A stretch of 64,000 nucleotides of DNA from NCBI GenBank assembly GCA_016200915.1, contig JACQDV010000008.1, positions 62,001 through 126,000 of the forward strand. Direction: 5' to 3'. This stretch comes from Sphingobacteriales bacterium (lineage in GTDB: Bacteria; Bacteroidota; Bacteroidia; Chitinophagales; Chitinophagaceae). The position numbers and the translations under genes are program-made. Numbering within the stretch: position 1 is the first letter of the stretch; each line of letters opens with the position of its first letter. The notes beneath the pieces were generated by a model. That model worked only from the letters and a program-made list of their open reading frames with translations. It had not been told where the DNA came from and made no database searches. Below are positions 36,192 to 44,816 of the stretch, in pieces.

Positions 36192-37520
36192 ATGAAAATA
36201 TTATCGATAGGTTCTATTCTTTTATCAGCAGCAATGTTCCTAACTGCTTGTGGTGCTAACTCCGGGGCAGGTGCTGAAACTAAACAAGAAACAAAAACAC
36301 AAATAAAAGAAAGTAAACCCGAAAAAACAGAAGCAAGCGAAAATTCTGATTACGTTGAACTTACGGATGAACAAATGAAGGCGATAAGCATTCAACTTGG
36401 AACCATCGAACAACGTGGTATTAATTCTTCCATTAAAGTTAATGGAGTGCTTGAAGTTCCAAACCAGTTCAAGGCAAAGATATCTTCTTTATTTAGTGGT
36501 ACTGTTAGCACTTTAAATATACGGCCTGGAAGTATTGTTCGTAAAGGACAAACTATTGCAACTATTGTCAATCCTGATTTAGTGAATATGCAACAGCAAT
36601 ACTTAACGGTAAACACAAGAATTAATTTAGCCCAGCTTGAATATGAACGTCAAAAAACTTTGGTAGCTGGAAATGCTGGTGCCCGAAAAAACCTGCAACA
36701 GGCAGAAACAGAACTCAGAACCTTAAATACCGAAAAAACAGCTTTACAAAAACAACTTTCAACTTTAGGAATATCTCCCGCAAGAGTAGCAAGTGGAAAT
36801 ATTACTTCTTCTTTGGCCATTCCTGCTCCAATAAGCGGAACCATAAGCAAGGTAAGTGCTCAGATAGGATCCTTCACAGATGCAAACACTGTTATTGCTG
36901 AGATTGTAAATAATCAACAATTGCAGTTAAAGCTGCTTATGTATGAAAAAGACTTACCTAAAGTGCACCTTAACCAAACAATCCAGTTTACTTTAACCAA
37001 CAACCCTGCAAAGGAATATCAAGCCGTAATTAATTCAATAGCCACCTCTTTTGAAGAAGGCACTACTACAGTGGCAGTACGGGCTGCTATTAAGGATACA
37101 AAAACAGGATTGATTGAAGGAATGAGTGTAAGTGCAATAGTGAATATGGGAAGTGTAACTGTGCCTTCTGTTCCTAATGAGGCGATTGTATCATTTCAGG
37201 GACAGGATTACATTTTCGTTCAGATGGAAAATGAAACCGAAGTTACAGAGGGGAAAAAGGCAGCTAAATCTACTGAAAAAGTAAATGCTGTAAAAGAACC
37301 ATCAAAAGAGATAGAGAAAACTAAAGGGGTCGAACAGAAAGAAAAACCAGGGGAACCACGCATATCATTTAAAAGGGTAAAAGTAGCAAAGGGGGCTGCT
37401 AATATGGGATATACGGAAATAAAGTTATTAGAAGAGATACCTGCAAATGCAAAAATTATTACCAGAGGGGCCTTTTTTGCCTTAGGTAAAATGACTAATG
37501 CAGGGGAAGAGGGAGAGTAA
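36192..37520 (+). CDS. czcB-like: CzcB-type periplasmic adaptor lipoprotein, copy 1
   Basis: The 442-aa lipoprotein (lipobox FLTACGANS) has the membrane-fusion pattern: lipoyl half (GVLEVPNQFKAKISSLFSGT), helical hairpin (LAQLEYERQKTLVAGNAGAR), beta-barrel strands and a C-terminal domain. It lacks the HMBD domain of the cusB genes. Around residues 345-390 is a low-complexity Lys/Glu insert (KKAAKSTEKVNAVKEPSKEI) that might bind metal loosely or act as a flexible spacer; the other CzcB (59079) has a shorter insert in the same place. It works with the fused pump encoded immediately upstream. Confidence 0.92.
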   Translation: MKILSIGSILLSAAMFLTACGANSGAGAETKQETKTQIKESKPEKTEASENSDYVELTDEQMKAISIQLGTIEQRGINSSIKVNGVLEVPNQFKAKISSLFSGTVSTLNIRPGSIVRKGQTIATIVNPDLVNMQQQYLTVNTRINLAQLEYERQKTLVAGNAGARKNLQQAETELRTLNTEKTALQKQLSTLGISPARVASGNITSSLAIPAPISGTISKVSAQIGSFTDANTVIAEIVNNQQLQLKLLMYEKDLPKVHLNQTIQFTLTNNPAKEYQAVINSIATSFEEGTTTVAVRAAIKDTKTGLIEGMSVSAIVNMGSVTVPSVPNEAIVSFQGQDYIFVQMENETEVTEGKKAAKSTEKVNAVKEPSKEIEKTKGVEQKEKPGEPRISFKRVKVAKGAANMGYTEIKLLEEIPANAKIITRGAFFALGKMTNAGEEGE

Positions 37521-37582
37521 TAAACACAACATATTTTGAACATTAAACCAGAATATAACTACTTAAAAATTATGTATCATAA

Positions 37583-37753
37583 ATGCCAGACACCAATCAC
37601 AATCATATAAAGTGCTGGAATTGTAACAAGCAAATATTTGCGAATAGCAAGTATTGCGAATATTGTAAAGTAACACAATGGGGTTGGCGTATGAACATAT
37701 TATTGTTAGGTATGGTAATCGTTTTAATCATTTTAATTTATTTCATCTCCTGA
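37583..37753 (+). CDS. 56-aa zinc-ribbon plus single membrane helix protein
   Basis: ATG 37583 to TGA 37753 encodes a His-rich start (MPDTNHNHIK), a four-Cys zinc ribbon (CWNCNKQIFANSKYCEYCK: C11, C14, C25, C28) and a C-terminal membrane helix (MNILLLGMVIVLIILIYFIS). The ribbon faces the cytoplasm if the basic residues (KVTQWGWR) stay inside. It lies 62 bases after czcB and 23 bases before the lipoprotein gene. The zinc ribbon makes a chance frame unlikely. Family not recognised; a tail-anchored zinc sensor or pump accessory is possible. Confidence 0.6.
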   Translation: MPDTNHNHIKCWNCNKQIFANSKYCEYCKVTQWGWRMNILLLGMVIVLIILIYFIS

Positions 37754-37776
37754 ACACTTATTTAACATATTAGAAA

Positions 37777-38331
37777 ATGAAACACATTAAACCACAATTC
37801 GGATTTATACTTGCGATCCTTTCTGTTCTTGTACTGGTTTCTTGTGCAGATAAAAAAGAGAAAAAACATAAAAAGAAAGACAAGCAGGAAAAAACCGTCG
37901 CTGCCTCTGAAACCCTTAATATAAAAGATAGTAACCTATCTATAGATTGCGATACATCCTATTGGAAATATGTTTATAACCCTGAAAGGCTCCAGGTAAT
38001 TGATAAATGTAAAACCGTTTCAGGAGTGATAGAAGAAACCAATGCAGAAGAAGACGGTGACCAGCACCTGCTATTAAAACTGGATAATGGACAGGAAGAT
38101 TTGCTAACAAAAATAAATATTAAGAAAAAACAGGGAGATCTTGTTATTGAAGCAATATGCGCCAACAAGCCCACAGTAAAAAAAGTGGGAACTACCTGTG
38201 AAGGCTATATAAATAATATAAAAATTCCAAAACTTGGTGAGCATGTAAAAGTAACAGGTAGTTTAGTAATAGACACCCACAACGGTTGGTCAGAAATTCA
38301 TCCAATAACAAAAATTGAAATGCTAAAATAA
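37777..38331 (+). CDS. lipoprotein with possible OB-fold domain
   Basis: The 184-aa lipoprotein has a lipobox (VLVSCADKK), a Lys-rich linker (KKEKKHKKKDKQEK) and a C-terminal domain of about 110 residues. That domain contains CKTVSGVIEETNAEEDGDQH and KLGEHVKVTGSLVIDTHNGW, then SEIHPITKIEML. The ending 'VTG..V.D..NGW.EIHP' is shared with a group of small secreted Bacteroidota proteins that look like OB-folds. It may bind ligand or metal at the periplasmic face. Function is unknown. It stands between the czc cluster and a Ca/Na exchanger gene, same strand. Confidence 0.55.
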   Translation: MKHIKPQFGFILAILSVLVLVSCADKKEKKHKKKDKQEKTVAASETLNIKDSNLSIDCDTSYWKYVYNPERLQVIDKCKTVSGVIEETNAEEDGDQHLLLKLDNGQEDLLTKINIKKKQGDLVIEAICANKPTVKKVGTTCEGYINNIKIPKLGEHVKVTGSLVIDTHNGWSEIHPITKIEMLK

Positions 38332-38370
38332 ATTTAAACCTAAGCGGCTTCATATCTGAAAAAAAAAATA

Positions 38371-39597
38371 ATGAAAAGGCTCTTCATAAATATTGCTCTT
38401 GCAATTGCTGCTACTCTTCCTGGCATTTTTGTGCGGCTTGCTGGCTTTCATCTGGGCCCGATAAGTACCACAATTATTTTTTTTATTGCTCTTTTAAGTG
38501 CAGGCCTTCTTTTATCCTGGGGAGTAGAGGCCGCTGAAAAACATGTTGCAAAGGGATTAGCTATTGCCGTTCTTGCCTTGATTACTGTTTTGCCTGAATA
38601 TGCTGTTGATATTTATTACAGCTATCAGGCTGGTAACCATCCTGGTTCGGAATACGTAGGTTTTGCTGCTGCTAATATGACCGGTGCCAACCGGCTGCTG
38701 GTTGGTATGGCTTGGCCCCTTATAGTGTTACTGTACTGGTGGCGCAGCAAAAAGAAGGGTATTGAGCTGCACCGGGAGAATATAACAGAAATTGGATTTC
38801 TTGCCCTTTCCAGTTTGTATGCATTTGTTATTGTACTCAAAAGCCGGATTGATATTTTTGATACAATTGTGCTGGTAGCTATTTATTTTCTTTACCTGTG
38901 GCGTGTCAGTAAGGGAGCTCGGGAAGAAGCGGTTGAAGAAGCAGAAGTTGGCCCCAGCGCTGCACTTACCAAGCTTCCTAAACAAAAGCAATATCTCATA
39001 ATAATTTGTATGGCTGTTTATGCTGCTTTTGTAATTCTGTTGTCGGCGGAACCGTTTGCTGAATCATTGATTGCTTCCGGCGAGAGTTTAGGCTTTAATA
39101 AATTCTTACTTATACAATGGCTGGCACCATTAGCAAGCGAAGCGCCAACGGTAATTGTAATGATTCTTATGACTTTGGCTTTACTTCCCACCTCTGCACT
39201 TTCGGCATTAATTAGTGATAAAATTAATCAATGGACATTATTGGTTGGGATGATACCGCTGGCTTATTCAATAGGTCTTGGTCGTATGGGGCATTTACCA
39301 CTTGACGCACGGCAAGGTGAAGAGTTTTTTTTAACAGCTGCACAATCACTTTTTGCCTTATCACTTTTATTATGTTTACGATTAAGCTTAAAAAGTGCGT
39401 TTGCTTTGCTAGCTCTTTTTTTAGTGCAGCTTGTTATTGCCTTTATTTACAGCAATGATGAACCCAAAACAATTGTAACGTTAACCTGGCTTTCATGGAT
39501 TTATCTTGCCTTAACAGTGGTGGTTACTTTTTTCAACAGAAAATGTTTAATGAATGCTATTACACAATGGACAATAAAAAAGCCGGATAAAATATAA
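38371..39597 (+). CDS. CaCA-family sodium/calcium exchanger-like protein
   Basis: The 408-aa membrane protein has about ten helices and two inverted alpha repeats: ALITVLPEYAVDIYYSYQAG in the first half and WLAPLASEAPTVIVMILMTL in the second. The Glu residues (LPE, ASE) are the ion-binding acids of the cation/Ca2+ exchanger superfamily. It probably swaps Ca2+ or another divalent metal for Na+ or H+ across the inner membrane. The central acidic loop (REEAVEEAEVGPS) is cytoplasmic. It follows the lipoprotein after 39 bases and precedes mgtC, forming a divalent-cation group with the czc genes. Confidence 0.8.
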   Translation: MKRLFINIALAIAATLPGIFVRLAGFHLGPISTTIIFFIALLSAGLLLSWGVEAAEKHVAKGLAIAVLALITVLPEYAVDIYYSYQAGNHPGSEYVGFAAANMTGANRLLVGMAWPLIVLLYWWRSKKKGIELHRENITEIGFLALSSLYAFVIVLKSRIDIFDTIVLVAIYFLYLWRVSKGAREEAVEEAEVGPSAALTKLPKQKQYLIIICMAVYAAFVILLSAEPFAESLIASGESLGFNKFLLIQWLAPLASEAPTVIVMILMTLALLPTSALSALISDKINQWTLLVGMIPLAYSIGLGRMGHLPLDARQGEEFFLTAAQSLFALSLLLCLRLSLKSAFALLALFLVQLVIAFIYSNDEPKTIVTLTWLSWIYLALTVVVTFFNRKCLMNAITQWTIKKPDKI

Positions 39598-39625
39598 TTC
39601 ATTAGCAGTTTATAAATGTTATGCA

Positions 39626-40090
39626 ATGGAAATAAGATTTGAATTAATTATGGTGGTAAAGCTTTTGGTAGCATTTGCATTAGGAGCATTTATAGGATAT
39701 GATAGAGAAAAGCAGGGAAAAGATGCAGGCATCAGAACCTATGCAGCCATTTGTTTTGGCGCAACGCTATTTACTGCTATAGCAGATGAGTTTAAGGATG
39801 TAGCAGCGGCCTCCAGAATCATTTCAAACATTGTGATAGGCATTGGCTTTTTAGGCGCCGGAATTATTTCCAACAGTAACACTTCGAATAATACTCATGG
39901 GTTAACCACCGCGGCTACTGTATGGTGTACTGCTGCGGTAGGTGTCGCAGTGGGAATGGATAATTTTATTATTGCCACCGTAGCTTCATTAATGCTATAT
40001 TTTTTGTTGACGCTGGATAGGCAACGATGGTATATCCGCTGGAAGAATAAAATCAAAAGAGAGAAAGAAAAAGAAGACAAGAGCATTTGA
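39626..40090 (+). CDS. mgtC-like: MgtC/SapB-family membrane protein
   Basis: The 154-aa protein has four or five membrane helices and the MgtC signature: LVAFALGAFIGYDREKQGKD, then GIRTYAAICFGATLFT and NIVIGIGFLGAGIISNSNTS with GLTTAATVWCTAAVGVAVGM. MgtC-type proteins modulate Mg2+/ATP homeostasis and inhibit F-ATPase in Salmonella. Here the protein lacks the C-terminal regulatory domain of the longer form. It follows the exchanger after 28 bases. The next 50 bases begin a decayed czcB tail. Confidence 0.9.
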   Translation: MEIRFELIMVVKLLVAFALGAFIGYDREKQGKDAGIRTYAAICFGATLFTAIADEFKDVAAASRIISNIVIGIGFLGAGIISNSNTSNNTHGLTTAATVWCTAAVGVAVGMDNFIIATVASLMLYFLLTLDRQRWYIRWKNKIKREKEKEDKSI

Positions 40091-40141
40091 GTAAAGTGAA
40101 TAAGAAAGCAAAGCAGCGGAAAAGGAAGTTCAGATGAAAAG

Positions 40142-40225
40142 GAAGTAAAAGCCATCGTTCAAACAGTGATTAACGGTGTTTATTATTTATTATCAAACAT
40201 GAATAATGTAGAAGAAGAAAAACAA
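40142..40225 (+). pseudogene. decayed 3' end of a czcB gene, copy 1
   Basis: The codons read EVKAIVQTVINGVYYLLSNM, then NNVEEEKQ. This matches the CzcB C-terminus at 59079-60293 (NGAYDLLSKMNNLEKEE), 11 of 17 residues the same. The natural stop has been lost, so the frame runs on through the hairpin element (40235-40304), giving a meaningless open frame to 40495. Upstream of it nothing of the gene is left. It marks the end of a former czc operon. Confidence 0.7.
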
Positions 40226-40234
40226 ATATTTATA

Positions 40235-40304
40235 TGGGTCGGAGCCCTGCTTTGTTATCCCGTTTTAAAATGGAAAACCTTTGATAGCAGGGTTTCCGTA
40301 CCCA
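40235..40304 (+). repeat. conserved hairpin element downstream of czcB end, copy 1
   Basis: The element folds as a long hairpin: TGGGT/ACCCA, CGGA/TCCG with one bulged T, CCCTGCT/AGCAGGG, and an inner hairpin GTTTT/AAAAC. Two further copies occur at 43998-44069 and 60301-60372, each following a czcB end. The seven-base stem shows compensatory changes between copies (see findings). Confidence 0.8.
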
Positions 40305-40403
40305 CCAATTGGAAGTTTGAAAAAGGTATGCCTGGAAGCAATCGGGAAAAAGGCTATTCATTTGTAGTTGAAGCACTACATAATTTAAATTTTAAAAATT
40401 ACT

Positions 40404-41615
40404 GTGAAACTATTGGGTACATATATGTTTCTTATGGTGTTGCTTCCTCCCGCCCTAAAGGGACAGGATACAATACCAAGACCAGGGGTTTTTGATGAAG
40501 GATACTTCTTTATAGGGGATGGCGATGTTTTGAAATTTAAAAGCTATGTCCAATTTGATGGTTACTTTCCTTCCCATAGCAGTCCGGCTTATTCTGAATT
40601 TCTGATACGAAGGGCTAGGTTTGCAGCAACCGGCTTTTTTCGTCAGCAATTCAGGTACATGCTTTATGGCAGATATGACAAGGGAAAAGTAGATTTGAAT
40701 GAAGCTTTTATAGAAGCAAGGCATTTATCTTTCGCAAAAGTGAGGGCAGGTCAGTTTAAAGTGCCTTTTAGTCTCTCCAATCTTACATCGAGCTCACAGC
40801 TTGATTTGGTCAGCAGATCTTTCGTGGTGGAAAATTTTTCTCCAAATTATGATATTGGGTTGATGTTATTTGGTGAAGACAAGACTAAATATGTTGATTA
40901 TGCATTGGGTGTTTTTAATGGGGCCGGACTCAATAAAAGAGAAAGTAATAACAACAAAACAGTTATAAGCCGACTGGTTATTTCTCCATTTGTCTCTTCG
41001 AAGAATTATATTTTTAAACAGTTGCACATTGGAGGATCTATTGCTATTGGAAAACAAAAAACTGACATAAGCAATGCAACGTATAAGTTGCCAACAGAAA
41101 TACCTGTATTTGAATTTAATGACAGCATCCGGCAGGATGGTAACATCTTGGTTTACGGATTAGACCTTGAATGGCTTGTAAAAAGTTTTTCACTCAAAGG
41201 TGAATATCTGTGTTATAAGGCAGAAAACCTTGCCAGAAATTCAATTTTGACCGATTTTTCTGCAAGCGGTTTTTATGCAACTGCCACCTTTATCCTGACA
41301 GGAGAAGTAAAAAAAAGAAATGAAAATGTAATACCTGATAATGCATTCGATCCCAAGAAAGGGAAGTGGGGCGCTTTTGAACTGGCGGGACGATATGAAC
41401 AGGCGACATTATCAAGTACGGCATTACTGTTCAATTTAGCAGAGAGTTTGAATGGATTAAAGGCTATAACATGGGGCGTTAACTGGTACGTTAATGATGA
41501 TATAAAACTTGTATTTAATTATAGTAAACACCTATTCAATCAAAACATTAACCTCGATAACAAGTATTACCGGAATAGCAATACTGTTCTAATAAGATTG
41601 CAATATCAGTTTTAA
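40404..41615 (+). CDS. OprO/OprP-type outer-membrane porin
   Basis: The 403-aa protein has a signal peptide (MKLLGTYMFLMVLLPPALKG, GTG start) and the pattern of phosphate-selective porins: FKSYVQFDGYFP, FLIRRARFAATGFFRQQFRY, then DLNEAFIEARHLSFAKVRAG and FKVPFSLSNLTSSSQLDLVS. It ends with a beta-strand finishing in Tyr-Gln-Phe (VLIRLQYQF), typical of outer-membrane barrels. It would let phosphate or another anion cross the outer membrane. The next gene encodes a cytochrome c-FTR1 permease, so metal-anion co-uptake is possible. The unit is flanked by decayed czcB ends. Confidence 0.85.
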   Translation: MKLLGTYMFLMVLLPPALKGQDTIPRPGVFDEGYFFIGDGDVLKFKSYVQFDGYFPSHSSPAYSEFLIRRARFAATGFFRQQFRYMLYGRYDKGKVDLNEAFIEARHLSFAKVRAGQFKVPFSLSNLTSSSQLDLVSRSFVVENFSPNYDIGLMLFGEDKTKYVDYALGVFNGAGLNKRESNNNKTVISRLVISPFVSSKNYIFKQLHIGGSIAIGKQKTDISNATYKLPTEIPVFEFNDSIRQDGNILVYGLDLEWLVKSFSLKGEYLCYKAENLARNSILTDFSASGFYATATFILTGEVKKRNENVIPDNAFDPKKGKWGAFELAGRYEQATLSSTALLFNLAESLNGLKAITWGVNWYVNDDIKLVFNYSKHLFNQNINLDNKYYRNSNTVLIRLQYQF

Positions 41616-41718
41616 TTTCTTTAAAGGTGAACATTATTAAATAACTCCTATTTCAGGATGAATCGAAAAGTAGATGGATATAATCAAGCAAATTTCGTGA
41701 CTAAAATAAAACAAACAA

Positions 41719-43707
41719 ATGCAATGTATTATCTCATATAAAACTATTAGGAATTTAATTATTTCATTTTTTGTATCTGGTCTTTCCAATACAAGTACCT
41801 TTTCTCAGAAATTACCTGATAAGAGCAATTCTACAGATGTCTTAATATTTCACGCAAGAACACTCATAAACCTGCTCGATTATGTATCGCAGGATTACGG
41901 TCGTGCGGTTGCTAATGGTAAAGTAATTAATGCTAATGAATACAGCGAGATGATTGATTTTACCACAGAGTCAGCCTCTCTTTTTGATTCTATAACTCTC
42001 AAAGTTAACATCAATAATAAAAATCAGATTAATCAACAACTTTCTGCATTACTGATCTCAATCCGGCAAAAGAAAAGCAAAGAAGAAATTGCAACCAATG
42101 CACAGCAAATCAAAATACAGCTAATTCAACTCAATCTTATTGACATTAGCCCCGAACAATATCCCGATGTTACGCAGGGGAAACAAATTTTTCTTGCAAG
42201 TTGCCAATCCTGTCACGGAACTTATGGTGCTGCCGATGGTCCCCTTTCTAAATCCTACAATCCGCCCCCTGTAAATTTTCAGAACGATTCTCTTATGCAA
42301 TTAATTTCACCCCTTCAGGTATTCAATACAGCACGGCTTGGAGTCAGGGGAACAGGGATGCGTGCTTTTAATGAGCTTAGTGATAAAGAGCTTTGGAATG
42401 TCGCATTTTATATAAAATCATTACGTTTCCAAAATAAACTTTCTGCTCAGCAGGACTCTTTGAATAAAGAGTATAACCGTATAAAATCATTTATCAGCCT
42501 TTCAGATATCGCCCATCTTTCTGATAAGGAGTTAAAACAAAAGGTCCAAAGTCAAAGCGAGCTTACTATTACTGCTATTCGATTGCATCAGAATGGTATG
42601 GGTAACAATTCTTTTGAAGCAGCAAATAATTATCTGAATGATGCCCTTATTTTTTATACGAATGGTAACAGCGCTGCCGCTGAAGAAAAAGCACTATATG
42701 CCTATTTAGAAGGGATTGAACCTTACGAGCAGCAACTTAATGCCGTTGATAACTCTATTGTTTCTGAATTAGAAAGCAAAATGAATGATGTTCGATCGGC
42801 GATTAAAAATAAAAAAGATGAACGGGAAGTGGAACAAAAAATAAGTGATGCAAAGGTATCCATTAACAAGGCAAAACTATTATTGGGAGAACAAACTTAT
42901 TCATTTTGGTTTTCGTTTTTTATTGCTGCATCAATTTTGCTTCGTGAAGGGCTTGAAGCTGTTCTAATAATCATCACCATTTTAAGTTTGTTGAAGTCAC
43001 TTCATGCAAACAGGGCTATTCGATGGGTTCATGGCGGATGGATGACTGCGGTTGCTATTGGTTTTATAAGCTGGTTCTTCACAGGATGGTTAATATCATT
43101 CGGGGCACAAAACCGTGAATTAATGGAAGCATTTGGCGCTATGCTCGCTGTTCTTATTTTGATATATGTTGGTTTTTGGCTACACAAAAAAACTGAGGCA
43201 ATAAAATGGAAAGAATTCATTGAACAAAAAATTGTGAAGATGCTTGACCAGGGAAAATTATTTACACTTGCATTTATATCATTTATTGTCGTGTTTCGGG
43301 AAGCTTTTGAGTCTGTTATTTTTCTTTCTTCAATGCAATTGCAGGTAGATAATAAAAGCAGACCTGGTATCTGGATGGGGGCACTGGCTGCTATTTGTAT
43401 CGTAATACTTGTATCAAATTTGTTACTTAAGTTCTCGGTAAAAATCCCAATCAAAAAACTATTCCAATACTCTGCAATTATCATTATGATAATGGCTATT
43501 GTGCTTGCAGGTCAAAGTGTACATGCCTTTCAGGAGAGCGGCTGGATTTCCGTAACTAATGTCAGATTAAATTTTCATTCAACCATTTTGGGAATTTATC
43601 CAACGGTACAAACTTATCTGGCACAGATTGTTGTTTTAATCCTTATTCTTATTCTTTGGTTTTATGGAAGAACTGAAATTTTAAAAAATTTAAAATTGAA
43701 AAAATAA
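41719..43707 (+). CDS. cytochrome c fused to FTR1-type iron/lead permease
   Basis: The 662-aa protein has a signal peptide, a helical imelysin-like segment, and a cytochrome c domain with CQSCH (C162, C165, H166) and the Met ligand probably in RGTGMRAF. A long coiled region and a seven-helix FTR1 permease follow, with both REGLE (R409-E413) and REAFE (R527-E531) motifs. FTR1 proteins import Fe(III) after oxidation, and the fused cytochrome would take the electrons. PbrT of lead-resistant bacteria belongs to the same family, so Pb uptake is an alternative in this metal island. It pairs with the porin upstream (103-base gap). Confidence 0.88.
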   Translation: MQCIISYKTIRNLIISFFVSGLSNTSTFSQKLPDKSNSTDVLIFHARTLINLLDYVSQDYGRAVANGKVINANEYSEMIDFTTESASLFDSITLKVNINNKNQINQQLSALLISIRQKKSKEEIATNAQQIKIQLIQLNLIDISPEQYPDVTQGKQIFLASCQSCHGTYGAADGPLSKSYNPPPVNFQNDSLMQLISPLQVFNTARLGVRGTGMRAFNELSDKELWNVAFYIKSLRFQNKLSAQQDSLNKEYNRIKSFISLSDIAHLSDKELKQKVQSQSELTITAIRLHQNGMGNNSFEAANNYLNDALIFYTNGNSAAAEEKALYAYLEGIEPYEQQLNAVDNSIVSELESKMNDVRSAIKNKKDEREVEQKISDAKVSINKAKLLLGEQTYSFWFSFFIAASILLREGLEAVLIIITILSLLKSLHANRAIRWVHGGWMTAVAIGFISWFFTGWLISFGAQNRELMEAFGAMLAVLILIYVGFWLHKKTEAIKWKEFIEQKIVKMLDQGKLFTLAFISFIVVFREAFESVIFLSSMQLQVDNKSRPGIWMGALAAICIVILVSNLLLKFSVKIPIKKLFQYSAIIIMIMAIVLAGQSVHAFQESGWISVTNVRLNFHSTILGIYPTVQTYLAQIVVLILILILWFYGRTEILKNLKLKK

Positions 43708-43782
43708 AAGTTTAGTGATGATAGGCAACACTTAATAGAACAAACATTTAACAATATTTCCATAATAGAAGCACATAAATAA

Positions 43783-43989
43783 GATGAAAAGAAACCGGCT
43801 GATACTGAAAGAAATGAAGTGGCAAAAAAGCATATTGCTTTCAAAAGAATTGAAGTAACAACTGGTATTTCGGAAAATGGTTACACCGAAGTGATTTTTC
43901 TTGAAGGATTTGACAGGAATAGCAAAGTAGTAGTAAATGGAGCTTATGATTTATTGTCAAAGATGAATAATGTAGAGGAAGAAGAATAA
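43783..43989 (+). pseudogene. decayed 3' end of a czcB gene, copy 2
   Basis: An open stretch of 68 codons ends in TAA at 43987-43989 and aligns with the last part of the intact CzcB at 59079-60293. KHIAFKRIEVTTGISENGYT and GFDRNSKVVVNGAYDLLSKM differ at 8 of 53 positions. There is a TAA directly upstream and no start codon, so no protein is made. The rest of the gene is missing. It is followed after 8 bases by hairpin copy 2. It is better preserved than copy 1 and so probably younger. Confidence 0.85.
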
Positions 43990-43997
43990 ATTTTATA

Positions 43998-44069
43998 TGG
44001 GTCGGAGGCCTGTCTTGTTTGTCCCGGTTTAAAAATGGAAAACCTTGCGTGGCGGGCTTTCCGTACCCA
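43998..44069 (+). repeat. conserved hairpin element downstream of czcB end, copy 2
   Basis: The fold is the same as in the copy at 40235. The seven-base stem here is GCCTGTC with GGCGGGC (five Watson-Crick and two G-U pairs). The outer stems TGGGT/ACCCA and CGGA/TCCG are unchanged. The inner hairpin is GGTTT/AAACC. Confidence 0.85.
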
Positions 44070-44152
44070 CCAATAAATAAATCCAGCGGTGATTTGTTTT
44101 ATAGGATAATATCATACCCAGTTTATGATACAATTTAAAAAATATTACCATC

Positions 44153-44806
44153 ATGAAAAAAAATGCTAAATACATACCGGCGCTAAGGTTTAATTGGCTT
44201 ACCCGTTTTTATGATTTTTTAATCAGCAAATTCCTTGGAGAAAAAAAATGGAAGGAACTGATAATTGCTTCTGTAGTTAATCATAGGCCGGAAAAGAAAT
44301 TAGATGTGGGTTGCGGCACAGCAACACTTACCATCATGCTACAGAAGGAATTCCTGGCAGCTTCTGTTACAGGCATTGATGGTGATAGTAAAATATTGGC
44401 TATCGCAGATAAAAAAATCAAAGAAGCAGAACTGAATATCAATCTTAAAGAAACACTTTCTTTCAACCTGCCGTTTGCTGATGATCATTTCGACGTAGTT
44501 GTTTCCAGCCTTATGCTGCACCATTTAAGTGATGAGGATAAGCAGAAGACTTTGCATGAAATCATAAGAGTATTGAGGCCGGGTTGCCACTTCGTAGTTG
44601 CTGACTGGGGCAAACCCAACAGTATATTCATCCGTTGGCTTTTTTATATCGTTCAGTTGCTGGATGGATTCGCCATTACGAAATCAAATCTAAAAGGCTT
44701 ACTTCCATCTATGATTATTGATGCAGGCTTTGTTGCCGTAAAAGAATTACAGCGTATTCCAACCATGTTGGGCAGTATATCAATTATATCATCAAAAAAG
44801 CCTTAA
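44153..44806 (+). CDS. class I SAM-dependent methyltransferase (UbiE-like)
   Basis: The 217-aa protein has the Rossmann methyltransferase motifs: motif I KLDVGCGTATLTIML, post-I VTGIDGDSKILAIADKKI, motif II FDVVVSSLMLHHL and motif III VLRPGCHFVVADWGKP. This order resembles UbiE/COQ5-type enzymes. The C-terminal LDGFAITKSNLKGLLPSMII may recognise the substrate. A second methyltransferase gene begins 11 bases later. In metal islands such enzymes may methylate metalloids or quinones, but the substrate cannot be told here. Confidence 0.88.
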   Translation: MKKNAKYIPALRFNWLTRFYDFLISKFLGEKKWKELIIASVVNHRPEKKLDVGCGTATLTIMLQKEFLAASVTGIDGDSKILAIADKKIKEAELNINLKETLSFNLPFADDHFDVVVSSLMLHHLSDEDKQKTLHEIIRVLRPGCHFVVADWGKPNSIFIRWLFYIVQLLDGFAITKSNLKGLLPSMIIDAGFVAVKELQRIPTMLGSISIISSKKP

Positions 44807-44816
44807 ACCTTGCGAA

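Noticed and set aside
40166-40495. Open frame of 109 codons ahead of the porin
   Set aside because: It consists of the tail of a decayed czcB, the hairpin element read through, and the porin upstream region. No part downstream of the tail looks like protein.
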